From an uncultured Candidatus Saccharibacteria bacterium (GTDB lineage Bacteria; Patescibacteria; Saccharimonadia; Saccharimonadales; UBA6022), in NCBI GenBank assembly GCA_946887425.1, contig CAMPKW010000023.1, positions 1-15,836 on the forward strand: 15,836 nucleotides of DNA. Direction: 5' to 3'. Position numbers and translations under genes: made by a program. Numbering within the stretch: the first letter of the stretch is position 1; every line of letters begins with the position of its first letter. Of the stretch, positions 1-5,854 are shown piece after piece. Under the pieces are notes generated by a model, which saw nothing but the letters and a program-made list of their open reading frames with translations, had not been told where the DNA came from and searched no databases.

Positions 1-621
1 GTGGCGGAAGCGTGCCGCATCATCAAGTACCATCTTGCAGTCACCGGCAACGAGCCTGTTTTGCTTCGTGAGAATAAGCGGGTTGATTTCGATCAGGGTC
101 GCGTCATTTTGAATAAAACACTGATAGAGATTTTTAACCATATCTTGCAGTGCGAAGCTGTGCGATTCAAGTCCGTAATACTCGGCTAGGTGCTCGCCGG
201 CAATTTTGTCATTATTGCCATCAAGCGCGATATGCAAGAAGTTGGCGGAGTCGTTCGATTCCACTTCCATGCCGCCATCGCGGTGGGCAACGATTTCGAC
301 TGTCGTGTCCACTCGATTGATCAATATAGCGAGGAAGAGTTCGCGCGCGATATCAAGCTTTTCTTCGGCAAGCAGAACGGAAGGGGTATGTCCTTTGATT
401 GAAAGTGAGAAAATATCTTTGATTATGACGTCTAGGTCGGCAGCTGTTTCGGCAACCTTGATGCCACCAAGCTTTCCGCGTCCGCCGACAGGAACCTGGG
501 ACTTAATGACTACCGGCAGGCTCGAGCTCGGAGTGGTGTTTGGGCTGATCAGTTCTGAACGCGGTGTAGGAATTCCCGCACCCTTAAGGAGTACTTTAGC
601 TTCATATTCAAGCAAATTCAT
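1..621 (-). CDS. sucC: Succinate-CoA ligase, beta subunit (ATP-grasp), N-terminal 207 residues, cut by the window edge
   Basis: The minus frame from an ATG at 621 stays open to base 1 and gives 207 residues. Residues 1-10 (MNLLEYEAKV) and the ATP-grasp segment SQVPVGGRGKLGG (41-53) match the succinyl-CoA synthetase beta family. EINPL (178-182) and a DCK...DDAARFRH stretch (194-207) correspond to the Mg-nucleotide binding part; the Asn of EINPL and the Asp of DCK are the expected metal ligands. The family is usually about 385-390 residues, so roughly 180 residues, the CoA-ligase half, lie off the left edge. The alpha partner (sucD) is not in the window. The enzyme interconverts succinyl-CoA and succinate with phosphorylation of ADP or GDP, in the cytoplasm. 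Malate-CoA ligase and the ATP-citrate lyase small subunit share this fold and cannot be fully excluded. No Shine-Dalgarno precedes the ATG, and a TGCTATACT promoter-like box ends 9 nt upstream. Confidence 0.85.
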   Translation of the reverse strand, partial: MNLLEYEAKVLLKGAGIPTPRSELISPNTTPSSSLPVVIKSQVPVGGRGKLGGIKVAETAADLDVIIKDIFSLSIKGHTPSVLLAEEKLDIARELFLAILINRVDTTVEIVAHRDGGMEVESNDSANFLHIALDGNNDKIAGEHLAEYYGLESHSFALQDMVKNLYQCFIQNDATLIEINPLILTKQNRLVAGDCKMVLDDAARFRH

Positions 622-630
622 ATAGGGTCT

Positions 631-639
631 AGTATAGCA
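631..639 (-). promoter_or_regulatory. Extended -10 promoter candidate for sucC
   Basis: On the minus strand TGCTATACT (TGn plus TATACT, hexamer at 636-631) lies 9 nt before the ATG at 621. Transcription starting about 7 nt after the hexamer would leave a leader of only a few nucleotides. There is no good -35 at 17 nt. The box sits directly after the outer arm of the hairpin at 638-678. Confidence 0.45.
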
Positions 640-699
640 CCACCTCAGATATCATAGCTGATGATAGCTGGGGTGGTGAGGACGGGAACCGGCCTCACC
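638..699 (-). promoter_or_regulatory. Two mutually exclusive hairpins between the 95-aa gene and sucC
   Basis: Arms GGTGAGG (699-693) and CCTCACC (681-675) form a 7-bp hairpin just after the 95-aa stop codon. Arms CACCACC (678-672) and GGTGGTG (644-638) close a second, longer hairpin. Inside it pair a U-G, CAG/CTG, one mismatch and a 6-bp stem (655-650 with 661-666) around a 5-nt loop. Positions 675-678 are needed by both, so the two cannot fully form together. No U-run follows either hairpin, so a simple intrinsic terminator is not supported. An attenuator or processing element is possible. Confidence 0.5.
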
Positions 700-706
700 G
701 GTATCT

Positions 707-994
707 CTAATTGCGTGTCCGCTGGGCGGTGAATTGGCAGATGCCGTTGAGGGTATTGAGGCTGACTTTGTAAGACGCGCTCCCAGCTTCCTGTGCAGAC
801 AAGCTGTTCAGGTCGAACTCAACTTGCTTGGCAAGGTGTGCCAAATCGCAATCAACCACGAGATTAACACCGTCGATGATCCTGGGTGCATCGTAACGCA
901 CTGCGGATGTATCTAGAATCGTCAGGCCGTACAGCTCAGTGGCGATTTCTGCTACTTTACTGCGACGAAGGTCTTCGGATTGAATATGGTCCAT
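707..994 (-). CDS. Hypothetical protein, 95 aa
   Basis: I do not recognise this protein. It starts at ATG 994, preceded by AAGGA with 7 nt spacing, and has its own promoter (below), so it is probably a true gene rather than a chance frame. The product is soluble, mildly acidic, without signal peptide or membrane segment. It has two cysteines (one in VVDCDLAHL, one in NGICQFTAQ) and a mixed alpha/beta look. The stretch VDCDLAHLAKQVEFDLNSL alternates polar and hydrophobic residues. It is followed by sucC in the same direction, 85 nt away, but sucC appears to have its own promoter. The function is unknown. Confidence 0.6.
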   Translation of the reverse strand: MDHIQSEDLRRSKVAEIATELYGLTILDTSAVRYDAPRIIDGVNLVVDCDLAHLAKQVEFDLNSLSAQEAGSASYKVSLNTLNGICQFTAQRTRN

Positions 995-1023
995 GTTCCC
1001 GTCCTTGGGTGGTAGTTGTAATA

Positions 1024-1040
1024 GCGTTTCTGATAAACGC
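1024..1040 (-). repeat. Inverted repeat in the leader of the 95-aa gene
   Basis: GCGTTT (1024-1029) and AAACGC (1035-1040) form a perfect 6-bp inverted repeat with a 5-nt spacer. It begins just downstream of the predicted transcription start of the minus-strand 95-aa gene, so it could be an operator or a leader hairpin. Confidence 0.4.
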
Positions 1041-1049
1041 GTGATATAT

Positions 1050-1078
1050 ATTATATCATATTTATATAAAAACTACAA
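1050..1078 (-). promoter_or_regulatory. Sigma-70-like promoter of the 95-aa gene
   Basis: On the minus strand TTGTAG (1078-1073), a 17-nt spacer and TATAAT (1055-1050) form a promoter. The hexamer is preceded by TGA, giving the extended -10 TGATATAAT. The -10 region lies in a perfect 17-nt palindrome, TGATATATATTATATCA (1042-1058). The predicted leader is about 48 nt and holds a ribosome binding site. Confidence 0.6.
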
Positions 1079-1082
1079 TCAT

Positions 1083-1112
1083 TTGCCTATCCTTAAAGTC
1101 AACGGGTACTAT
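1083..1112 (+). promoter_or_regulatory. Promoter of the cupin isomerase gene
   Basis: TTGCCT (1083-1088), an 18-nt spacer and TACTAT (1107-1112) face the cupin gene. Its -35 lies only 4 nt from the -35 of the divergent 95-aa promoter, so the two promoters are back to back. Confidence 0.5.
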
Positions 1113-1135
1113 AGAGAAAAGACATGGAGGCTAGT

Positions 1136-1687
1136 ATGAGTGAATTTACACGAGAAATTGAACACTTGGTTAAAGAAGCTGGTTATACAGATAAGTCGCA
1201 GATTATAGAGAAAATCAGGCAGCTTATTACGGCTGCTGGCTACGAAATAGTCGAGCAAAATGGCGATAAGCCTTGGGGTGCATACTTCCGCCTAGATGGT
1301 CGGCAGGCCGATAGGTTTGTCGAAGAATTCTTCCCTGGCCTGAGCGCCCTGGAGGCTCGCCTTGGAAATGAACACGCGGAACTGAGTCCAAAGTTCTTAA
1401 TTGTTTCTCCCGAGCAGCGACTGAGCTGGCAGTATCATGATCGCCGTGCTGAGCGTTGGGCGTTCTTGACTGAAGGTGCCTACAATCGAAGCACTACCGA
1501 TGAACCGGGTGACGTGAATGTCGTTGAGGCTGGGCATGTGGTTCAGTTTGCGCAGGGCGAACGTCACCGCGGTGTGGGTGTGCAGGGAAGTTATACTGTC
1601 ATCGCTGAAATTTGGCAGCACACTGATTCGGAAGATTTATCTAACGAAGACGATATTACCCGTCTAGAAGATGACTATAGTCGCTAA
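1136..1687 (+). CDS. Stand-alone cupin of the mannose-6-phosphate isomerase type (ManC C-terminal domain homologue), 183 aa
   Basis: The core matches the isomerase half of bifunctional ManC: KPWGAYF (45-51), SPKFLIVSPEQRLSWQYH (84-101), RAERW (104-108), GERHRG (141-146) and the closing EDDITRLEDDYSR. The likely role is interconversion of fructose-6-P and mannose-6-P for GDP-mannose supply. Family members are sometimes annotated as phosphoheptose isomerase, so the substrate is uncertain. The usual metal motif HHHRAEHW reads HDRRAERW here (101-108): the first His and the Glu remain, the third His is Arg. His144 is kept. A helical extension fills residues 1-35, and about 35 residues are inserted between KPWGAYF and the core. 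I chose ATG 1136 over ATG 1124 because GGAGG (1126-1130) stands 5 nt before it. The ABC exporter follows on the same strand after 104 nt, with its own -10. Confidence 0.75.
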   Translation: MSEFTREIEHLVKEAGYTDKSQIIEKIRQLITAAGYEIVEQNGDKPWGAYFRLDGRQADRFVEEFFPGLSALEARLGNEHAELSPKFLIVSPEQRLSWQYHDRRAERWAFLTEGAYNRSTTDEPGDVNVVEAGHVVQFAQGERHRGVGVQGSYTVIAEIWQHTDSEDLSNEDDITRLEDDYSR

Positions 1688-1773
1688 AGATTTTTTATGA
1701 CCCGTCCCTTAGTGGTTTCTGTACTGCTAAACGAATGATCGGGGGTTTGTTTCGATCTGCTCTGGCGCTGTAG

Positions 1774-1779
1774 TATAAT
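1774..1779 (+). promoter_or_regulatory. -10 box upstream of the ABC exporter genes
   Basis: A consensus TATAAT ends 12 nt before the ATG at 1792. There is no Shine-Dalgarno in GAGAAAGCTTA, so the transcript may be leaderless or have a very short leader. No convincing -35 is seen; TTCGAT at 1751-1756 is the sequence at that distance. Confidence 0.5.
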
Positions 1780-1791
1780 AGAGAAAGCTTA

Positions 1792-2613
1792 ATGAAAAAT
1801 ATGAGAATTAGTAATATATTCCAACGACGCAATAGAATATTGCTCAGCGAGTTGATCGTCACTGACTTCAAACTTCGATACCAGGGTTCAGTCCTTGGCT
1901 ATGTATGGTCGGTACTTAAACCTCTGTTTCTTTTTGCTATCATGTACTTTGTATTTGGCTTCATTTTTAATTTCCGAGGCGATGTCGAGCATTTTGCTGT
2001 TTACCTACTGGTTGGTATTGTACTCTGGAGCTTCTTTACAGAGGCGACTAGTCAGGGTCTTCAGGCGATTGTGACGAGAGGTGATCTTATTAGAAAGATC
2101 AATTTCCCTAAATACATCATTATTATTTCTGGAACCACCTCAGCATTAATCAATCTCTTCTTCAACCTCTTGGTGGTATTCTTTTTCGTAATTATCAATG
2201 GCGTTGAACTGACCTGGCTCTCACTCCTTCTGCCTGTAATTATCCTGGAACTGTACGTTTTTGCACTCGCGCTCGCCTTCTTTTTGTCTGCTTTCAATGT
2301 AAAGTTTCGCGATATAGGCTACCTGTGGGAAATCTTCCTTCAGGCGGCTTTTTACGCTACTCCGATTCTCTACACTATCTCCTTGGTCGCTGATAAGAGT
2401 GAGGTGATAGCGAAGATTATGCTACTTAGTCCTATTGCACAAACTATTCAAGATGCACGGTATGTTCTCGTGTCTGATGCGTCAGTAACGACCTGGACGC
2501 TACTTGCGGGCAGCTGGCTTGCTGCTATCCCATTGGCGATTGTAGCTATTTCTATTGTTCTTGCGGCAATATATTTCAGGAAAAGTTCTAAGTATTTTGC
2601 GGAGTATGTGTAG
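1792..2613 (+). CDS. wzm: Polysaccharide ABC exporter, permease subunit (Wzm/TagG type)
   Basis: A 273-aa ABC-2 type inner-membrane protein. The N-terminal amphipathic part ELIVTDFKLRYQGSVLGYVW (20-39) and the following KPLF are the hallmark of the Wzm/TagG/KpsM group. About six hydrophobic segments follow, at roughly 40-65, 70-90, 105-140, 145-172, 185-205 and 235-262. It would form the channel half of the exporter with the ATPase encoded immediately downstream. The stop TAG and the next GTG overlap by one base (TAGTG), which indicates translational coupling. The start could be ATG 1792 or ATG 1801; neither has a Shine-Dalgarno, and the -10 box close by favours 1792. The exported substrate is inferred from the glycosyltransferases and GDP-mannose genes around it. 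Teichoic-acid-like polymers are an alternative. Confidence 0.88.
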   Translation: MKNMRISNIFQRRNRILLSELIVTDFKLRYQGSVLGYVWSVLKPLFLFAIMYFVFGFIFNFRGDVEHFAVYLLVGIVLWSFFTEATSQGLQAIVTRGDLIRKINFPKYIIIISGTTSALINLFFNLLVVFFFVIINGVELTWLSLLLPVIILELYVFALALAFFLSAFNVKFRDIGYLWEIFLQAAFYATPILYTISLVADKSEVIAKIMLLSPIAQTIQDARYVLVSDASVTTWTLLAGSWLAAIPLAIVAISIVLAAIYFRKSSKYFAEYV

Positions 2614-3356
2614 TGTCTAAGTCTGATAAAATTGCCATTGAAGTTAAGGATTTGAAGAAAAGCTTTAAGATACCGCTTGAGAAAAGCTCTGGTCTGAAGC
2701 AGCAGCTTATCAATCGACTCAAGGGCCGTAAGGGCTATCGCGAGTTTGAAGCCCTCCGTGGTGTTAGTTTTGATGTTAAGCAAGGTGAATTCTTCGGGAT
2801 AGTTGGACGAAACGGTAGCGGAAAGAGTACGCTACTCAAGCTTCTGGCAGAGATTTATGTGCCAAGTAGTGGGTCATTGCGTGTTGAAGGCAGCCTAATC
2901 CCTTTTATCGAGCTGGGTGTTGGCTTTAACCCTGAGTTGTCTGGGCGAGAAAACGTCTATCTAAACGGGGCACTTCTAGGCTTTAGCCGTAAGGAAGTTA
3001 ACGCAATGTATGATGATATCGTATCCTTTGCGGAACTGCACGATTTCATGGAAGAGCGTCTCAAGAATTACTCGAGTGGCATGCAGGTAAGGCTTGCGTT
3101 CTCTATTGCGATTCGAGCCCAAGGTGATGTTCTTCTTCTTGATGAGGTTCTTGCAGTAGGCGATGAGGCCTTTCAGAAAAAGTGTACGGACTACTTCTAC
3201 TCTCAGCGCGGTAAGCGCACGATTATCCTGGTTACTCATAATATGGAAAACGTTCGGCAGCACTGTAGCCGCGCAATGCTCATCAAGGATGGTCTTGTTG
3301 ATACTATTGGTGACCCTGAAAAGGTTGCTACTGCATACTCCGCTCTATTTAAGTAA
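2613..3356 (+). CDS. wzt: Polysaccharide ABC exporter, ATP-binding subunit (Wzt/TagH type, short form)
   Basis: A 247-aa ATPase with Walker A GRNGSGKST (65-73), signature YSSGMQ (153-158), Walker B DVLLLDE (172-178), D-loop AVGD (181-184) and switch His209. The stretch LGVGFNPELSGRENVYLNGA (101-120) is typical of the Wzt/TagH branch. The GTG start overlaps the permease stop by one base, and GGAG at 2601-2604 serves as ribosome binding site. The protein ends just after the nucleotide-binding domain. It therefore lacks the C-terminal carbohydrate-binding domain of O-antigen Wzt proteins of about 400 aa, so it probably does not read a terminal modification on the chain. It energises export through the permease from the cytoplasmic side. 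It converges on the GT4 gene with a 32-nt gap. Confidence 0.9.
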   Translation: MSKSDKIAIEVKDLKKSFKIPLEKSSGLKQQLINRLKGRKGYREFEALRGVSFDVKQGEFFGIVGRNGSGKSTLLKLLAEIYVPSSGSLRVEGSLIPFIELGVGFNPELSGRENVYLNGALLGFSRKEVNAMYDDIVSFAELHDFMEERLKNYSSGMQVRLAFSIAIRAQGDVLLLDEVLAVGDEAFQKKCTDYFYSQRGKRTIILVTHNMENVRQHCSRAMLIKDGLVDTIGDPEKVATAYSALFK

Positions 3357-3371
3357 GAGATCTAGCGAGTG

Positions 3372-3389
3372 GCCGACTTACGGTTCGGC
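3372..3389 (+). terminator. Weak hairpin between convergent genes, possible terminator of the ABC operon
   Basis: GCCGA (3372-3376) and TCGGC (3385-3389) pair around an 8-nt loop. G-U and U-A pairs extend the stem, followed by TTTAA. The stem is short and the U-run poor, and its right arm reaches the stop codon of the opposite gene, so this is a low-confidence call. Confidence 0.3.
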
Positions 3390-4504
3390 TATTTAATAAC
3401 AGCCGATAGGGCTAGGCTGAGTTGTTCGCTGCTTTCCTGCCACGTATAGGAACGTGCGATTTTGGCTGCTTCTGGATTGGGGGCGGCCGGCAATGATAGT
3501 AGACTATCTAGCGCGCGGGCAAGCTCCCTAGGGGAGCGCGGATCAAAGTAGGTGACGGTATCTTTTGCAATTTCTATAAAAGGTGCGATGCGAGAGCATA
3601 CTATCGGAATCTCTGAGGCCATCGCCTCCAGGAGGGGGAGGCCAAAACCCTCGTAAATACTTGGAAATACAAAGAGTTGCGCTTCCCTGTACAATTTCAC
3701 GAGGTCTTTATCGCTGACGTATCCAGTGAACGTGATAGTAGCGTCATCCGGCTTAAAAGTCGTGTCACCCCATCCGCCATTGCCGACGATGCGTAGAGGA
3801 TGTCTATGCTTGAGGCCTGCCGGTAGTGATGTGTACGCTTCGATAAGGGTGGAGAGGTTCTTTCGTGGCTCGATCGTCCCAACTGCGAGAATATAATCCT
3901 TACGGCTTTCTGGGGTATCTTGGAGGAAAAGGGGATCCAGTGCATTACTAACAACAACGGGCCGTCTGGCGGGCTGGAAATACGCTTCCAGCTGGCTAGC
4001 GGTATAGGTCGAGGTGGCTAGTAAGACGCTGCTTTCCTGTATGGTTTTCGGGACGTGTTTAGTTAGGTAACGCAGGTTCTTCCTTTCAATTACTTCGGGA
4101 TGCTCGAGATAGGCAAGATCATGAACTGCGATTAAGGTTGGCGCTTTTGTGATGAACGGAAAATTAACGAAGTTGGTGCCGACGTACGCATCGAGCTTCG
4201 GTAAAAACGCATCGACCGGCAGCCGGGCAAGTTTCGAATAAAGCGCTTGGTACGGTCGTCGAGGAAAGGGTAGCCGCAGGAGCGTGATATTGCCGTACTT
4301 TGTAAGTAGATCCTTGCTGTATAGCGTGTCATCCATAAAGCCTACGATACGTATATCGTAGGTAGGATTTTGTTTGGCAAACGCGCCAATAAGATTCTGA
4401 GTGTAACGGCCCACCCCGTCAATCTTTCGAAAGAGCGGGGTGCCGTCAAAGGCAATTCGCAGATTACTACTGGAGAGTTTTGATGGCTTCTTTGAATCGC
4501 TCAT
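3389..4504 (-). CDS. Glycosyltransferase family 4, 371 aa (possible mannosyltransferase)
   Basis: A GT-B enzyme with both Rossmann halves. The N-terminal acceptor half carries FDGTPLFRKIDGVGRYTQNL (19-38), the glycine-rich entry seen in GT4 mannosyltransferases. The donor half carries VGTIEPRKNL (208-217) and the EX7E element, Glu285 and Glu293, in YEGFGLPLLEAMASEIPIV. There is no signal peptide or membrane segment, so it acts in the cytoplasm or at the inner membrane face. GDP-mannose as donor is inferred from the neighbouring GDP-mannose genes. It is the second gene of a minus-strand pair; its ATG lies 38 nt inside the end of the upstream GT4 gene, so translation is probably coupled. The only upstream ribosome-binding hint is GGAA. 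The product extends about 14 polar residues before the first beta strand. Confidence 0.85.
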   Translation of the reverse strand: MSDSKKPSKLSSSNLRIAFDGTPLFRKIDGVGRYTQNLIGAFAKQNPTYDIRIVGFMDDTLYSKDLLTKYGNITLLRLPFPRRPYQALYSKLARLPVDAFLPKLDAYVGTNFVNFPFITKAPTLIAVHDLAYLEHPEVIERKNLRYLTKHVPKTIQESSVLLATSTYTASQLEAYFQPARRPVVVSNALDPLFLQDTPESRKDYILAVGTIEPRKNLSTLIEAYTSLPAGLKHRHPLRIVGNGGWGDTTFKPDDATITFTGYVSDKDLVKLYREAQLFVFPSIYEGFGLPLLEAMASEIPIVCSRIAPFIEIAKDTVTYFDPRSPRELARALDSLLSLPAAPNPEAAKIARSYTWQESSEQLSLALSAVIK

Positions 4505-5774
4505 TGAATTTTTCCGGTGTGAACTTTTGCGATTGCTCCTTCATGTGAGTTCGCAACTCGGTACGCAGTTCCTCGTCGGTTGCGATTTTCATGATACCGT
4601 CGGCGATCTCGTCAGTATCATATGGGTCTTCGATGTAGTAGGCCGCTTTGCCACCAGCTTCGGGTAAGGCGCCACGGTTGGAGGTGAGGACAGGTAGGTT
4701 ACTACCGAATGCTTCGATAATCGGTAAGCCAATTCCTTCGTATAGTGATGGGAAGACGAACGCACGTGCATTATTGAGAAGTGCATACTTGTCAGTTTCA
4801 CTTACGAAACCGGTAAAGATAATGTCTTTCTGGATATCTTTAGGGAGATCCTTGTAATGAGCTTGGATGTCTTCGTATCCAAAACCTTTGCCACCAACAA
4901 TAACGAGTGGCATTTTTATTTTGTCGTAGACCTTCACGTAGGCATCGATGAGTGTAGAGATATTCTTTCGCTTCTCAAGAACTGATATAAACAGTAGGAA
5001 ATTATCTTTTTTAAGCTTCTTCCGAGTGAGGTATGAAGTGTCCTTGAACTTATCCGCTTTGCTCGATGCGATACCGAAGAGGACTTTTGACGGCACTTCC
5101 GGGTTAACCTCATGAACCTTGCTTAGTGTATCTAGGGAGTTGGTAAAAATCATGTCGGAACCAGCTGCCGCACTGAAGAACTGCTTAGCGAAGCGTTCTG
5201 GCGTCTGGTTGTCTGCCGGAGTTTCAAGCATATCGAGTGGCATAGTGTCGTGGACAAACTGGACGAGCTTCGCAGGGAAGACATCTTCTTTGGTGATGTC
5301 CATCGGTGCACCTGTGATGACTAAATCAACGCCGTGCTTCTTTATAGCTTTCTTGATGGTATTCTTCGAAATCGCACCGAGGCCATGATTGATGAAGTGG
5401 TAGACGTACGGTATGCGAATCACGTAATCAAGCTTGTTCGCCAGGTTGGTCTTGCGCTGGATCAGGTCGTGGTTGACTAGGATTTCATTGGCCTTAAGGT
5501 AGTGTCTGCCGGCAATGATTTTAAGCTGCGTCTTCCTGCCACGCATACCTGCGGGGAAGATGTGCTTTTTTCCTGTCTCAAGATAATGCTGGAGGTAGAT
5601 GTGCTCAATCTTAAGGTCAAGTAACTCACTTTTGCGCTGATATGCGTGAGGGTACCCAGCGAGGATGCCTACTTCGTGTCCATCTTCCTTGGCTGCGCTG
5701 ATCATAGCCTTAATGATGCCGGTGATCCCACGGGCTTGCTCTTCAAATTCGGTACTAATAAACAAGATTTTCAT
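4467..5774 (-). CDS. Glycosyltransferase family 4, 435 aa
   Basis: A GT-B enzyme beginning MKILFISTEFEEQARGITGI, the usual first strand and glycine loop of GT4 proteins. The donor half has SVLEKRKNISTLIDAY (264-279), GGKGFG (294-299), FTGFVSE (320-326) and the EX7E pair Glu346 and Glu354 in YEGIGLPIIEAF. An upstream in-frame extension of 30 residues exists, from 5864. I reject it: it would run through the divergent promoter, and the conserved family start is the ATG at 5774. The TATAAT of the minus strand ends 9 nt before this ATG and no Shine-Dalgarno is present, so the message is probably leaderless. It leads an operon with the GT4 gene at 3389-4504. The linker between the halves is rich in Lys, and the sugar specificity is unknown. 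Confidence 0.87.
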   Translation of the reverse strand: MKILFISTEFEEQARGITGIIKAMISAAKEDGHEVGILAGYPHAYQRKSELLDLKIEHIYLQHYLETGKKHIFPAGMRGRKTQLKIIAGRHYLKANEILVNHDLIQRKTNLANKLDYVIRIPYVYHFINHGLGAISKNTIKKAIKKHGVDLVITGAPMDITKEDVFPAKLVQFVHDTMPLDMLETPADNQTPERFAKQFFSAAAGSDMIFTNSLDTLSKVHEVNPEVPSKVLFGIASSKADKFKDTSYLTRKKLKKDNFLLFISVLEKRKNISTLIDAYVKVYDKIKMPLVIVGGKGFGYEDIQAHYKDLPKDIQKDIIFTGFVSETDKYALLNNARAFVFPSLYEGIGLPIIEAFGSNLPVLTSNRGALPEAGGKAAYYIEDPYDTDEIADGIMKIATDEELRTELRTHMKEQSQKFTPEKFNERFKEAIKTLQ

Positions 5775-5783
5775 ATAACCTAC

Positions 5784-5828
5784 ATTATAACAGATTGCCA
5801 ACCCCGATCTCCGGGGCTCTGTTATAAT
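5784..5828. promoter_or_regulatory. Divergent promoter in a near-palindrome
   Basis: ATTATAACAG (5784-5793) and CTGTTATAAT (5819-5828) are a perfect 10-bp inverted repeat. Each arm is an extended -10 (TGTTATAAT), the left serving the minus-strand GT4 operon and the right serving the plus-strand gene at 5855. Between them CCCCG (5802-5806) and CGGGG (5812-5816) form an inner inverted repeat. No good -35 is seen at 17 nt on either strand; TTGCCA at 5795-5800 is 22 nt from the right -10. Confidence 0.65.
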
Positions 5829-5854
5829 TATGCTTAAAATAACGAGGGAGTAAA

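Noticed and set aside
206..625. 139-aa plus-strand open frame
   Set aside because: It is antisense to sucC, which shows clear family motifs on the minus strand.
638..678. Strong hairpin considered as an intrinsic terminator of the 95-aa gene
   Set aside because: No T-run follows on the minus strand; the next bases are a -10-like box, so a regulatory or processing role is more likely.
1737..1757. GATCG/CGATC inverted repeat upstream of the exporter genes
   Set aside because: Only 5 bp with an 11-nt gap, likely by chance.
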